Assembly (NCBI GenBank): GCA_964613675.1
Contig: CAZTIH010000015.1
Span: 1 to 32,176 of the forward strand
Length of the DNA: 32,176 nt
Direction of reading: 5' to 3'
DNA from: DAIUCA01 sp964613675
GTDB lineage: Bacteria; Pseudomonadota; Gammaproteobacteria; Competibacterales; Competibacteraceae
Shown: piece by piece, positions 15,451-24,128 of the stretch
How positions within the stretch are numbered: position 1 is the first letter of the stretch
How the letters are laid out: each line of letters starts with the position of its first letter
Notes under the pieces: generated by a model
The model's input: only the letters and a program-made list of their open reading frames with translations
Told to the model about the DNA's origin: nothing
Database searches by the model: none
Position numbers and translations under genes: made by a program

Positions 15451-15479
15451 AAAAGGCAACCCCTGAGGCCGCCTTTTTT
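15451..15479. terminator. Terminator at the end of the hydrogenase operon
   Basis: AAAAGGC (15451-15457) and GCCTTTTTT (15471-15479) form a 7-bp stem with a 13-nt loop and end in a T-run on the plus strand. The minus strand has four T residues after the same stem, so it may also end the macroglobulin transcript. It lies in the 89-bp gap between the two convergent genes. Confidence 0.75.
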
Positions 15480-15495
15480 AACCTAGCCACGCGCT

Positions 15496-18400
15496 TTACT
15501 TCACGACCACCTGTGCTGTTTCCCCGCGTGCAAACTGGTCAGGGCGATACATATCCTCTACATACGGGGCCGGTAACTGAAAATCTCCCCGTGTCACCGC
15601 CCGCACCAAGTAAGCCACCGAAAAATTGGGTTGCTCACGCGACAAGTTAACCGCCGCGACAAACCGATCATCGCGTCCCTCCGCAAACTCAACCCAACTG
15701 CGTTTCCCTAACCAAGCGTAGGTGGGGTCTTGCACAAGTTGGCTGTTCTCGATCTCGAATCCCGCCGGTAACAAATCCACAATCAACGCTTCATGACGTT
15801 GCCCGGTGGTAGCGGCCCCCTTGAGTTGGACGACCAGTAAATCGTTTTGCGATACGGTGTCGAGGGCAATGGGCGTCCCGTCGCGCTGGAAAAACGCCCG
15901 TTCCACCACAAAACCATGACTTTCCGCCGGTTGATCCACTACCGGTACGCCGCTCTCCGTCAACGCCAACCAAACCGCCGAATCTCCTTGATTGGCGAGC
16001 GAAATTCCCTCGACTAGACGTTCATGATTGGCATCGAGTTGATATTGCCCAATATCCGTAATCGCCTGGCCATTCACGACTAAATTCAACGGTTTTGCCC
16101 CCCGATTCATCGCCTTAGCTGCCCGCAACAACCACGCTTGTTCCTGGGTATTCGTGAAGCGTTGGCCCTGGTAATGCTGAATGAGACGGTCGATTAACGG
16201 GGGAAGCTCGTCTTCAAGTGCGACAGATAACCCCGATGGGTGCGTTTGGGCGTCCAATAACAGGGCCGTCACCGCCGCCAGATCCCGTAACTCCGAGGCA
16301 TAAGCCCCCCCCGCCACCGCATCAGCACCATAAATGTTCCCCCCTTTAAGACGATCCACCGCCTGTGCAAACGCTAATTGCGAACGGGCCGTGTCGTTGT
16401 ACAGCGCGAGGGCCATCCCCAGTTGCGCCGCGCCTAAAGGGGTGAGTTTTTCTCCGTGAACGTCGAATAGATAACGTAGGTCCCCGGCAAAAATGCGGTT
16501 GGCCTTCGCCAACACCAGTGCTGCAAAGGCCCGTTGTGGCATGGAGTCAATCGAAAAATCTTGAGAACGCTGACGCCCGTCCACAAACTTAAGCGCTCGG
16601 GTTAACGCCTCATCGGGAACGAAGTAGCCCGCAAGCTTTGCTTCCCACAAAAAATCTGTGGTGTAGATGTTGAGCCAGTCGCTGGCCTGGGTTTCCGTAT
16701 TCCACAGCCCAAAGTCGCCTTCAAATCGCTGCATGGCCAGCAGGCGCCCAATGGCGTTTTGTACCCGCATCGCGAGTTTTGGATCGGTGTTTTGTGACGA
16801 CGGCAAGCCCGTTTGCGTTGACATCAAGGGCGGCGTCTCTAGCGTTAACCCCACCAGTAACGGCAACGCCCGACTCACCGTCTGTTCCAAACAGCCATAG
16901 GGATAGCGGTCGAGCTGTTGTAACAACTGCCCGATATTCAGCGGCGGTCGCATCGCTACGGAAAGCTGCACAAGCCCCGTGCCCGATAAAAAAGTCCGCA
17001 ACGGTTCTGGCCCCAGTTCCAACGATCCATTTGCCGCCAGTTGACGTACGCGCCGTCGAGTAGTGATGGGTTGAGTCGGACGAACCGAGAGGGTTTGCGT
17101 GCGCTGTAAATCCAGATCCGGCCCGGTCACTCGCAAAATCAATTCCCCTGACCCCACCGCCGTCGCCACAATGGGCACCGTTTCCAATCGCCGCCGATCA
17201 TCGCGGGTTAATTGCGTACTCGATGTCGCTCCCGTCGCTAAACGAATGGCCCCACGGGTTTCCCAAGTTGCGGTGTAGTCCCCCATCGGTTCCCCAAGAT
17301 TATCCAATTGCAAGGTCAAATCGGCTCGGTCGTTCGGGGCCATAAAACGCGGCGTGTACAGCTTAGCGATCACCGGATCCCGTACCTTTACCGCCTGTTC
17401 CACGTGACCCAAGCGCGTTGGACTCCACGCTACGGCCATGAATCGCAGTTCCCCGTTGAAGTCGGGCAACGCCAGTTCGACTGTACCTCGCCCCTGTTCG
17501 TCCAAGGTGATTGGGCCGCTAAACAACGCTACAGTCTGCACCGTACTTTCGCCGACCGGATTGAGATTGCGACTGGCCGCATCCCCGCCAAACCGCAACC
17601 GTCCCTCCCGTCCCTCGGGTCGAATCAGCAGCCCGTACAGATCGCGCCAATCGACTCCTAAACGCCGTTTCGCGAAGTAATGCGACGTGGGATTCGGGGT
17701 TTTGAAGTCGGTGATTTGCAAAATGCCCTCGTCCACAGCAGCGACGGTGAGAGATAGCGGTTCCTGTGAGGGGTTGTCCACCGTGATTGGCACCAAAACG
17801 GTCTGGCGCGGTAACCACGCTTCAGGCAAATCGAGCTGTACATTTAGGGTGCGCGGGGCTGTATCAAAGGCGAGCCAGGTTAACCCGATGGCCCGATTTG
17901 GCCCCTGCGTATCATCGGCAGGTCGATAAGCCACCGCCGTGACATACACCCCCGGTCCCCAATTCGCGTCCACGGGGAGAGTGAGCGTCAGGCCGTCCGT
18001 GCCAAGGGTATGCGTCTCTTGATGCCACAGCCGATTCGAGAGCACCGTCACCAAGACTTCTCCCGCAAAAGGCGCTTTAACAAACAGTTGCGCTGTCTCT
18101 CCCGCCCCATAATGGGGTTGATCGAGGGTGACTTGGAGCTGATCGGGCCGCTCATCCGTCGCGGGGACCGTAGTCCAGCCCACCCGAAACCGCACACTGG
18201 TGGCCGCCTCCGAGATTGGATCAAACACCTCCGCCCGATAGTACCCCCAGTCCAAAGGCGGAATCTCAATCACCGTCGGCGACGATGCCGAGAGCGCCTT
18301 CGACGCCACGACTAAAGGTGCACTATCCCGAATCAGGGTTTCGTAGCCCCAGGTGCCTTGCCGTTGGAACCAAATGTACTGGTAGTCCTCGCGGTAGAGC

Positions 18401-20817
18401 TGGTAACGAACCGCGTCGAGCGACAGGGGCTGTCCCTGTTCATCGAGGGCAATCACCTCTAATTGACCGCTTTGCTGTAACCCAAGCTGTTCGCCAAACC
18501 GAGACTTCACGCCTAAATGCGTGTTGCGAAGGCCATAGGGTAGGGTTTTTGTCATGTGAACGGGTCGTCCGCCCGGCTCAAACACGCCCACCCGTATCGT
18601 TGCGGCGAGGGGCAGGGAAATGTCGGGGGTTTCGTCGAGCAACACTTCTAGTTGGGCGTTTCCTTCGTGATCCGTCGCGGTGAGGTCGAGTTCGCCGCGA
18701 ATCGTGTCAAATGACTCCTCCACCAACCCAAATTGATAGGTGCTTAAATCGCCAAAGGGGTGATGTTCCAGATGACGGAAGGGATTGGTCACGGCGCGCA
18801 ATTCCCATTTCGCTTCGGCGTTGAGATGGGCGGCGGGGGCCCCGTACAAAAAGGCGCTATTCACCGCTACGGTCGCCGGTTGATGGGGATAAAGTAGGGG
18901 GTTGGCGGTATCGAGGGTCACTTTGATTTGTTGGGGCACAAAGTCCTCGACCTGAAAAGCGACGCGACCGATTTCGGGCAAGGTCGGGTCGATAAACGCC
19001 CGCACGCTGTAGCTCCCCAGTCGCGCATTGGGCGGCAACGACATGGGAACCGTATAAGCGCCCTGTAACGCCGCTTGCGGACTCAACGACCAACTTTGCA
19101 TCACGGTATCGTCGCCCCGCACCAGTTGCAGAACCAACGGCGATTCCACCGCATTAGCCTGTGGATCTCGCAATAAAGCGGTCAATTGAACGGTTTCGCC
19201 TGGTCGATAGATCCCCCGTTCGGTGTACAGATAGGCATCGACGGCAGACGGCGCTTCTCGTCCGATCACCCCGCGGTCGCTGAAATCAAAGGCGGGTCGC
19301 GACAGATCGAGAAACACAAAATCTACCCCTTGGGACTGACCTCGCAAGGCAGCACTAACGGCTTGAGACTCCCCGGCGTAGGCCAACAGCATCCGCGCCT
19401 GTTGACTGTCCAGACCGCGCAACACTCCCGGATCTAATCGTGCATAGCCCTGTTGATCGGTTTCGAGGTCTTGTAGCACGGCGTTGTTGCGTGCCAGCAG
19501 TCGCAAGGTGGCGGGTACGGGGCGACCGGTCTCCAAACTGCGCACAAATACATGAAGCCCATCCTGTCCATGAATCGTGGTCAATCCCAAATCGGAGACG
19601 ACGAGCCATTGGGTTGCGTGGTCAATCCAATCTTTGTCTTCGCGTAGGGCATCGCGCGCAGTGACGATGTACAGCCCCGTTTGCAGCGACGTGATGAGTT
19701 CACCGAGGGGAACCAATGTGGTGGTTTCTTGATTGGGCACGGAATCAATGGATAACCGCGCCGTGGCGACCCGCGTGCCGTGATTCTTGACGATTTCGCG
19801 GATACGGTAGTTATCGAGCACCGTCCAGTAATCCACATTCAACGCGTTGAGAAAATTGCGGTCGTTAATTTGCAACACTTCGATTTGCGCTTGGGTGACG
19901 TTCACCGAAACCAGAGGTAAGCCCTGACGGCCTTGGCGCGGTAACACGATGCCGTTGCCCTTGAACGCCAAGGTGAGCGGACGATTTTCCACATCAAATG
20001 CAAAGTTCACGGTTTGCGCGAGGGTATGCGCGTTTTGGCTGGGAAGGCCCTCAAGCACGGTGATTTGGTAGCGGGTCGCAAAGTCCACGCCCTCAATGCA
20101 CAACCGCTCGTCACGGGCCGTAAAGCTAAAGCCCGTATTGGGTTCGACGCGGACATAATCCGCGAGTTGGAGATCACGGCGTTTCGATACGGTTTCGCTA
20201 AAGGTCAAACAAATTTCGGGCCGACTCGTGTCCGTGTAGACTTGACTTTGCACGAAGCGAAAGGCTCGCGTGGCCTTTAATTGGGCGTAACGTTGGGCGA
20301 GGGTCTCAGTTGTGTGACGCTTCAACGCTTGTTCCCAAATTTTCAGGGTTTCGTCGGGTTGGTCATCGACAAATAACTCCCCTAGCAATGCAAGCGCTTC
20401 CTGTTGACGCTCGGGGTCAGGAGCTTTTCGGAAGGCCAGGAACGCGGCTTGTCGTGACCGTTCGCGGGTTTCTTGAGTGCGAGGAACGAGGTTGTTCCAT
20501 GCGTTTGCCAGCCGTAACCAGCGGTGGGCCGAATTGGGATCCAGTGCCAAAGCCCGTTGATAGCGATCGACCGCATCGGACCACCGCCCTTGATCGACGG
20601 CTTGTTGAGCCTGTCGCAGAAGCGGGGTAGGGGAGCCACTGCCGGGGATCGCACGAACGATTTGCTCGTACTGTTGGGCAGCGGTTTGGAGCGAGTAATT
20701 TTGGTACGCGAGGGCGGAGTTTAGGGACGCAAACGCTAGCAATACCCCGCCAAATAGCCTCAGCCCGCACTTGGGGAGCCGGAAGAAGTACGCGAAAAAA
20801 CACAGGACAGATGACAC
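15496..20817 (-). CDS. TPR-containing alpha-2-macroglobulin family protein with thioester
   Basis: Very large periplasmic protease trap of the bacterial alpha-2-macroglobulin type. I place the start at the GTG at 20817, since AAGGA lies 7 nt upstream; an in-frame GTG at 20904 would overlap the HNH gene. This gives 1773 residues. A long signal peptide ends near NSALA; there is no lipobox, unlike E. coli YfhM. The first 150 mature residues are TPR-like (QAVDQGRWSDAVDRYQRALALDPNSAHRWLRLA). Macroglobulin domains follow, with the MG-type RGIYRPGETVQLTALLRD, and the intact thioester motif GCLEQ (Cys about 1309, Gln about 1312) before an alpha-helical thioester domain. A pbpC gene, the usual partner, is not next to it. 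It lies 37 bp after the HNH gene and may be co-transcribed with purF. Confidence 0.93.
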   Translation of the reverse strand: MSSVLCFFAYFFRLPKCGLRLFGGVLLAFASLNSALAYQNYSLQTAAQQYEQIVRAIPGSGSPTPLLRQAQQAVDQGRWSDAVDRYQRALALDPNSAHRWLRLANAWNNLVPRTQETRERSRQAAFLAFRKAPDPERQQEALALLGELFVDDQPDETLKIWEQALKRHTTETLAQRYAQLKATRAFRFVQSQVYTDTSRPEICLTFSETVSKRRDLQLADYVRVEPNTGFSFTARDERLCIEGVDFATRYQITVLEGLPSQNAHTLAQTVNFAFDVENRPLTLAFKGNGIVLPRQGRQGLPLVSVNVTQAQIEVLQINDRNFLNALNVDYWTVLDNYRIREIVKNHGTRVATARLSIDSVPNQETTTLVPLGELITSLQTGLYIVTARDALREDKDWIDHATQWLVVSDLGLTTIHGQDGLHVFVRSLETGRPVPATLRLLARNNAVLQDLETDQQGYARLDPGVLRGLDSQQARMLLAYAGESQAVSAALRGQSQGVDFVFLDLSRPAFDFSDRGVIGREAPSAVDAYLYTERGIYRPGETVQLTALLRDPQANAVESPLVLQLVRGDDTVMQSWSLSPQAALQGAYTVPMSLPPNARLGSYSVRAFIDPTLPEIGRVAFQVEDFVPQQIKVTLDTANPLLYPHQPATVAVNSAFLYGAPAAHLNAEAKWELRAVTNPFRHLEHHPFGDLSTYQFGLVEESFDTIRGELDLTATDHEGNAQLEVLLDETPDISLPLAATIRVGVFEPGGRPVHMTKTLPYGLRNTHLGVKSRFGEQLGLQQSGQLEVIALDEQGQPLSLDAVRYQLYREDYQYIWFQRQGTWGYETLIRDSAPLVVASKALSASSPTVIEIPPLDWGYYRAEVFDPISEAATSVRFRVGWTTVPATDERPDQLQVTLDQPHYGAGETAQLFVKAPFAGEVLVTVLSNRLWHQETHTLGTDGLTLTLPVDANWGPGVYVTAVAYRPADDTQGPNRAIGLTWLAFDTAPRTLNVQLDLPEAWLPRQTVLVPITVDNPSQEPLSLTVAAVDEGILQITDFKTPNPTSHYFAKRRLGVDWRDLYGLLIRPEGREGRLRFGGDAASRNLNPVGESTVQTVALFSGPITLDEQGRGTVELALPDFNGELRFMAVAWSPTRLGHVEQAVKVRDPVIAKLYTPRFMAPNDRADLTLQLDNLGEPMGDYTATWETRGAIRLATGATSSTQLTRDDRRRLETVPIVATAVGSGELILRVTGPDLDLQRTQTLSVRPTQPITTRRRVRQLAANGSLELGPEPLRTFLSGTGLVQLSVAMRPPLNIGQLLQQLDRYPYGCLEQTVSRALPLLVGLTLETPPLMSTQTGLPSSQNTDPKLAMRVQNAIGRLLAMQRFEGDFGLWNTETQASDWLNIYTTDFLWEAKLAGYFVPDEALTRALKFVDGRQRSQDFSIDSMPQRAFAALVLAKANRIFAGDLRYLFDVHGEKLTPLGAAQLGMALALYNDTARSQLAFAQAVDRLKGGNIYGADAVAGGAYASELRDLAAVTALLLDAQTHPSGLSVALEDELPPLIDRLIQHYQGQRFTNTQEQAWLLRAAKAMNRGAKPLNLVVNGQAITDIGQYQLDANHERLVEGISLANQGDSAVWLALTESGVPVVDQPAESHGFVVERAFFQRDGTPIALDTVSQNDLLVVQLKGAATTGQRHEALIVDLLPAGFEIENSQLVQDPTYAWLGKRSWVEFAEGRDDRFVAAVNLSREQPNFSVAYLVRAVTRGDFQLPAPYVEDMYRPDQFARGETAQVVVK

Positions 20818-20854
20818 CGTAATTTCCTTGAGCCGAGAAGGGGCCTCAAGTTTG

Positions 20855-21652
20855 TCACTTTTGCCGCGCCAACGGCACCGCATCTGAGGGGAAATAATGC
20901 GCACGCCACTGCCAAAGTATGGGATTCACCCAGGCGCTATGAGGCACCGCTACGGTGGGATCGCGGGACAGTTGGTGAACGAAGGCATAATTGGCGGTGT
21001 AGAACAGGTTGAGCCGTTCGAGCTGTTGTTGAAAACGGGACCACGTTTGACAGCTTCGGAGTGCGAGGAGATGGCGGCTTTCGGGCGATTCAGGGGGACC
21101 GAGTAACGCTCGTCGTTCCAAAGGCAGCGCGTGGGGGACTTGCGATAACCGTTGAAATTGCTGTAGCCGCTTCCACGCCGCTTTGAACCAATGGTGATCG
21201 TCGCGTTGAGGGTGTTTGTCGAGATAAATCCGTTCACAGCGAAAGTGCAATCCCAAAAAAACATTGTAAAGACACCGATTGAAGTACCAATCCACGGGAG
21301 AAAATCGCGTGTGACGGGCGAGCCACTGGGGGATCGGTGAGGGCGGAATCCCAAAGTAACTGCGGTAAAACGAAGTGGGTTGACCGGCATGGAAGAGGAG
21401 GGGGAATGCGTGGCGATGATGACGCTTTTTGAGATTGAACTGTCGGGCCGCACAGACCCCATTCTCCACCGTGGTCTCCCCCCCCTTGGACCAAGGCTGT
21501 AGATGATCGACCCAGTCGATGTCCCAAAACGGGGTAGTGCCATAGTCGAGTAACCAGAGATTTTTTCCCGAATAGCTACACACCCCCCCGTCCCGCACAA
21601 AAATATGCGCCTTTTGTGCATCCGTGAACTCTTGGCGGGGACGGGATTTCAT
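20855..21652 (-). CDS. HNH endonuclease domain protein
   Basis: Probable HNH-fold nuclease of unknown role. The N-terminal 80 residues carry the domain: AHIFVRDGGVCSYSGK, then DH (Asp49-His50) in WVDHLQPWSKGGETTVENG, Asn64, Asn73 in RQFNLKK, and His78-His79. The catalytic His and the metal-binding Asn/His pattern of the HNH superfamily are thus present, but only one of the usual zinc-knuckle cysteine pairs is visible (Cys25 and Cys67). The remaining 185 residues are rich in Trp, Arg, Gln and Leu and match no family I know. It starts 18 bp after the purF stop, so it is probably carried on the purF transcript. It could be a degraded homing-type or defence nuclease, or a housekeeping nuclease. 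Confidence 0.82.
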   Translation of the reverse strand: MKSRPRQEFTDAQKAHIFVRDGGVCSYSGKNLWLLDYGTTPFWDIDWVDHLQPWSKGGETTVENGVCAARQFNLKKRHHRHAFPLLFHAGQPTSFYRSYFGIPPSPIPQWLARHTRFSPVDWYFNRCLYNVFLGLHFRCERIYLDKHPQRDDHHWFKAAWKRLQQFQRLSQVPHALPLERRALLGPPESPESRHLLALRSCQTWSRFQQQLERLNLFYTANYAFVHQLSRDPTVAVPHSAWVNPILWQWRAHYFPSDAVPLARQK

Positions 21653-21670
21653 GATGGCCCTATTTCCCTT

Positions 21671-23185
21671 TTAACGGGCGTTATAGAGATCAATCACGTT
21701 GTTGTCGTTTTCTAACTGACGCTGTTGTTTAGCCGACTCGTTGCGGGTGTCTGCTAACTGCTGCAAGTAACTTGCATTGATGTTCCCCGTCACGTATTCG
21801 CCCGAAAAACACGAATTCTCGAACTGTTTAAGCTGGCGGTTTCCACGCCGAACGGCTTCCTCCAAATCGTCTAAATCCTGGTAAATCAACCAATCGGCGT
21901 CGATAGCTTCGGCGATTTCCTGTTCGTTGCGACCAAACCCAATGAGTTCGTTCACGGATGGAATGTCGATGCCATACACATTGGGAAACCGAATAGGGGG
22001 TGCAGCCGAGGCAAAGTATACCCGCCGCGCCCCCGCTTCCCGCGCCATCTGCACGATTTGTTGACTCGTCGTTCCCCGCACAATGGAATCGTCCACGAGC
22101 AACACATTTTTGTCTTGAAATTCAAGGGGCATGGGGTTGAGCTTTTGCCGTACGGAGGATGATCTTTGGGTTTGACCGGGCATGATGAAGGTTCGGGCGA
22201 TGTAGCGATTTTTGATGAATCCCTCTCGGTACGGCACCCCCAAGCGGTTCGCCAACTGCAACGCCGACGAACGACTCGACTCGGGAACGGGAATCACGAC
22301 GTCAATATCGTGTTCGCGCCATGTACGACGGATTTTGTCGGCCAACAGCTCGCCCATCCGCAAACGGGCCTTGTGAACCGATACATTGTCGATAATCGAA
22401 TCGGGCCGCGCAAAATACACAAACTCGAAAATGCAGGGCGTATGCGAACAGGCCGGCGCACATATGCGGCTGTGAATCGTCCCGTCCGTTTCGATGCACA
22501 ACGCTTCTCCCGGCGCCACATCCCGTAACCGTTCAAATCCCAGGGCATCGAGCGCGACCGACTCCGAGGCAATCAAATAGGACCGCCCCGAGTCATTTGT
22601 GCGCTGCCCATACACCAATGGGCGAATCCCGTGAGGATCGCGAAAGGCCAATAACCCGTAACCAGCAATCATTACTACTGCGGCATAGGCTCCTTGAACC
22701 CGTCGATGCAACGCTGCTACGGCCTCAAATAAGGTGTCAGCGGTCAGTTGCAGATCACAGCGGCTATGAATCTCTTGCGCCAACACATTCAACAAAACTT
22801 CGGAATCAGAATCGGTGTTGATGTGACGGCGATCCGTGCGGAATAACTCTTCCTTAAGGGCCGCCGCGTTGGTGAGATTACCGTTATGGGCGAGGGCCAG
22901 GCCAAAGGGTGAGTTCACATAAAACGGCTGCGACTCACTGGCGCCGTCTGTGCCTGCTGTGGGGTAACGTACATGGCCAATGCCCCAGGTACCGGGCAAC
23001 CGCAACATGTGGCGGGTACGGAAGACATCGCGCACCAACCCCCGATCTTTTCGCAAATAAAACCGCTGCTGATGACAAGTGACCATCCCCGCCGCGTCTT
23101 GACCGCGATGTTGCAGCACCGTCAACGCATCGAATAACGGCTGATTGGCCTGTTGTTGCCCCAAAAAACCGACAATCCCACACAT
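21671..23185 (-). CDS. purF: Amidophosphoribosyltransferase PurF
   Basis: First enzyme of de novo purine synthesis, making phosphoribosylamine from PRPP and glutamine. The 504-residue length matches the E. coli enzyme. Removal of Met1 exposes the N-terminal glutaminase nucleophile Cys2 (MCGIVGFLG). The glutaminase domain has HRGQDAAGM, HVRYPTAG and LAHNGNLTN. The PRTase domain has the PRPP loop LLVDDSIVRGTTS around residues 360-372. The C-terminus (GEYVTGNINASYLQQL) is the expected family ending. The start is 6 bp after the cvpA stop. The E. coli PurR box upstream of cvpA was looked for, but nothing convincing is visible. Confidence 0.99.
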   Translation of the reverse strand: MCGIVGFLGQQQANQPLFDALTVLQHRGQDAAGMVTCHQQRFYLRKDRGLVRDVFRTRHMLRLPGTWGIGHVRYPTAGTDGASESQPFYVNSPFGLALAHNGNLTNAAALKEELFRTDRRHINTDSDSEVLLNVLAQEIHSRCDLQLTADTLFEAVAALHRRVQGAYAAVVMIAGYGLLAFRDPHGIRPLVYGQRTNDSGRSYLIASESVALDALGFERLRDVAPGEALCIETDGTIHSRICAPACSHTPCIFEFVYFARPDSIIDNVSVHKARLRMGELLADKIRRTWREHDIDVVIPVPESSRSSALQLANRLGVPYREGFIKNRYIARTFIMPGQTQRSSSVRQKLNPMPLEFQDKNVLLVDDSIVRGTTSQQIVQMAREAGARRVYFASAAPPIRFPNVYGIDIPSVNELIGFGRNEQEIAEAIDADWLIYQDLDDLEEAVRRGNRQLKQFENSCFSGEYVTGNINASYLQQLADTRNESAKQQRQLENDNNVIDLYNAR

Positions 23186-23191
23186 CTCGTG

Positions 23192-23863
23192 CTATCCCTC
23201 CTCAGTGAGTGGAGCGGCGAACGGGTCTTCGTCTTCCTCAGAGGGCGCGTCTTCCAAAAGGTCTTCCTCCAAACGGCCCTGTTCGTTAATTGCTTCATCA
23301 GTCATCGACGGCGCGGGGGCATCAGTTGCGGGGACAAAAAATTGCTGTGCCACATCTGAAGGCATCAACGCAACGAGTTGTTTTGCCAATAATTCGAGAT
23401 ACGGCGTGGTTTGGGCGGTTTTCCACTGCTCGGTTTGCGTTAACGGGGTGAGTCCCGCCACCAACACCAGGGCGACCATCAATGTAGATCCTCTCGCAAT
23501 TCCAAAAAGCATTCCTAACAAGCTGTCCGTGACACTAATCCCCGTTCGTCGCACAAAGTAACTAATGATGAAGCTCACTAATCCCCCGGCGATGAGGGTC
23601 ACGAGGAACAGTCCCCCACCGGCAATAAAGGTTCGTGCGGCGGGCGCGTCGATGTGGGGGGTCAAGAGGACGGTGGCGGGTTCCACAAATAGCAGGGTCA
23701 CCACAAAAGCCGCGACCCAACTGGCTAAATCGAGAATTTCGCGAATAAATCCCCGAAATAATCCCAACAAAGCCGAGATAACGATGATGACCACCGTGAG
23801 GGTATCTACCCAAGGCGTGTTAATTAAGAAAGCGGGAAGCACTGAAGCAAGATCGAAGTCCAT
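23192..23863 (-). CDS. cvpA: CvpA family membrane protein
   Basis: Inner-membrane protein that in E. coli is needed for colicin V production and envelope fitness and is co-transcribed with purF. The 223-residue protein has four membrane helices (about 18-40, 45-62, 80-105, 115-140) and the family pattern ALLGLFRGFIREILDLASWVAAF. The last 45 residues are strongly acidic (EEDLLEDAPSEEDEDPF), a cytoplasmic tail of unknown use and longer than the E. coli tail. Spacing of 6 bp to purF confirms the classical cvpA-purF operon. Its upstream gap contains the 41-bp tandem repeats, so transcript initiation or attenuation could be affected by them. Confidence 0.96.
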   Translation of the reverse strand: MDFDLASVLPAFLINTPWVDTLTVVIIVISALLGLFRGFIREILDLASWVAAFVVTLLFVEPATVLLTPHIDAPAARTFIAGGGLFLVTLIAGGLVSFIISYFVRRTGISVTDSLLGMLFGIARGSTLMVALVLVAGLTPLTQTEQWKTAQTTPYLELLAKQLVALMPSDVAQQFFVPATDAPAPSMTDEAINEQGRLEEDLLEDAPSEEDEDPFAAPLTEEG

Positions 23864-24016
23864 GGGGTCGTCTCATGGTAAGGGAGAGGGGAAATGCGGT
23901 GAGGGTTGTGTGGGGAGATAGTACGGATTTGGCGTGAACGGCGGACTATCGTGTGGCATTGGCCCCATTGAGGGTACTGCGAACGGGAGATTTTCTCAGC
24001 GGTTTTGCACTGCAAT

Positions 24017-24123
24017 ACGCCGTAACCGTGGAGAACATGACCGCGTCCAGTCTCATCACGCCGTAACCGTGGAGAACATGACCGCGTCCAGTCTCGTTAC
24101 GCCGTAACCGTGGAGAACATGAC
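24017..24123. repeat. Tandem 41-bp direct repeat (2.6 copies)
   Basis: Copies begin at 24017, 24058 and 24099, an exact period of 41 bp. All three share the 25-bp core that starts ACGCCGTAACCGTGGAGAAC. The first two continue with CGCGTCCAGTCTC and then differ only in the last bases. The third copy is cut short 5 bp before the stop codon of the SPOR gene. On the minus strand each core reads ATG TTC TCC ACG GTT ACG GCG, giving MFSTVTA plus a stop in two copies, without a ribosome-binding site. The rest of this 265-bp gap, towards cvpA, shows no gene. Confidence 0.9.
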
Positions 24124-24128
24124 TCGCT

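Noticed and set aside
23864..24016. PurR operator before cvpA
   Set aside because: No convincing match to the E. coli PurR box ACGCAAACGTTTTCGT was found by eye.
24017..24123. CRISPR array
   Set aside because: Units are contiguous with near-identical sequence throughout. There are no unique spacers and no cas genes nearby.
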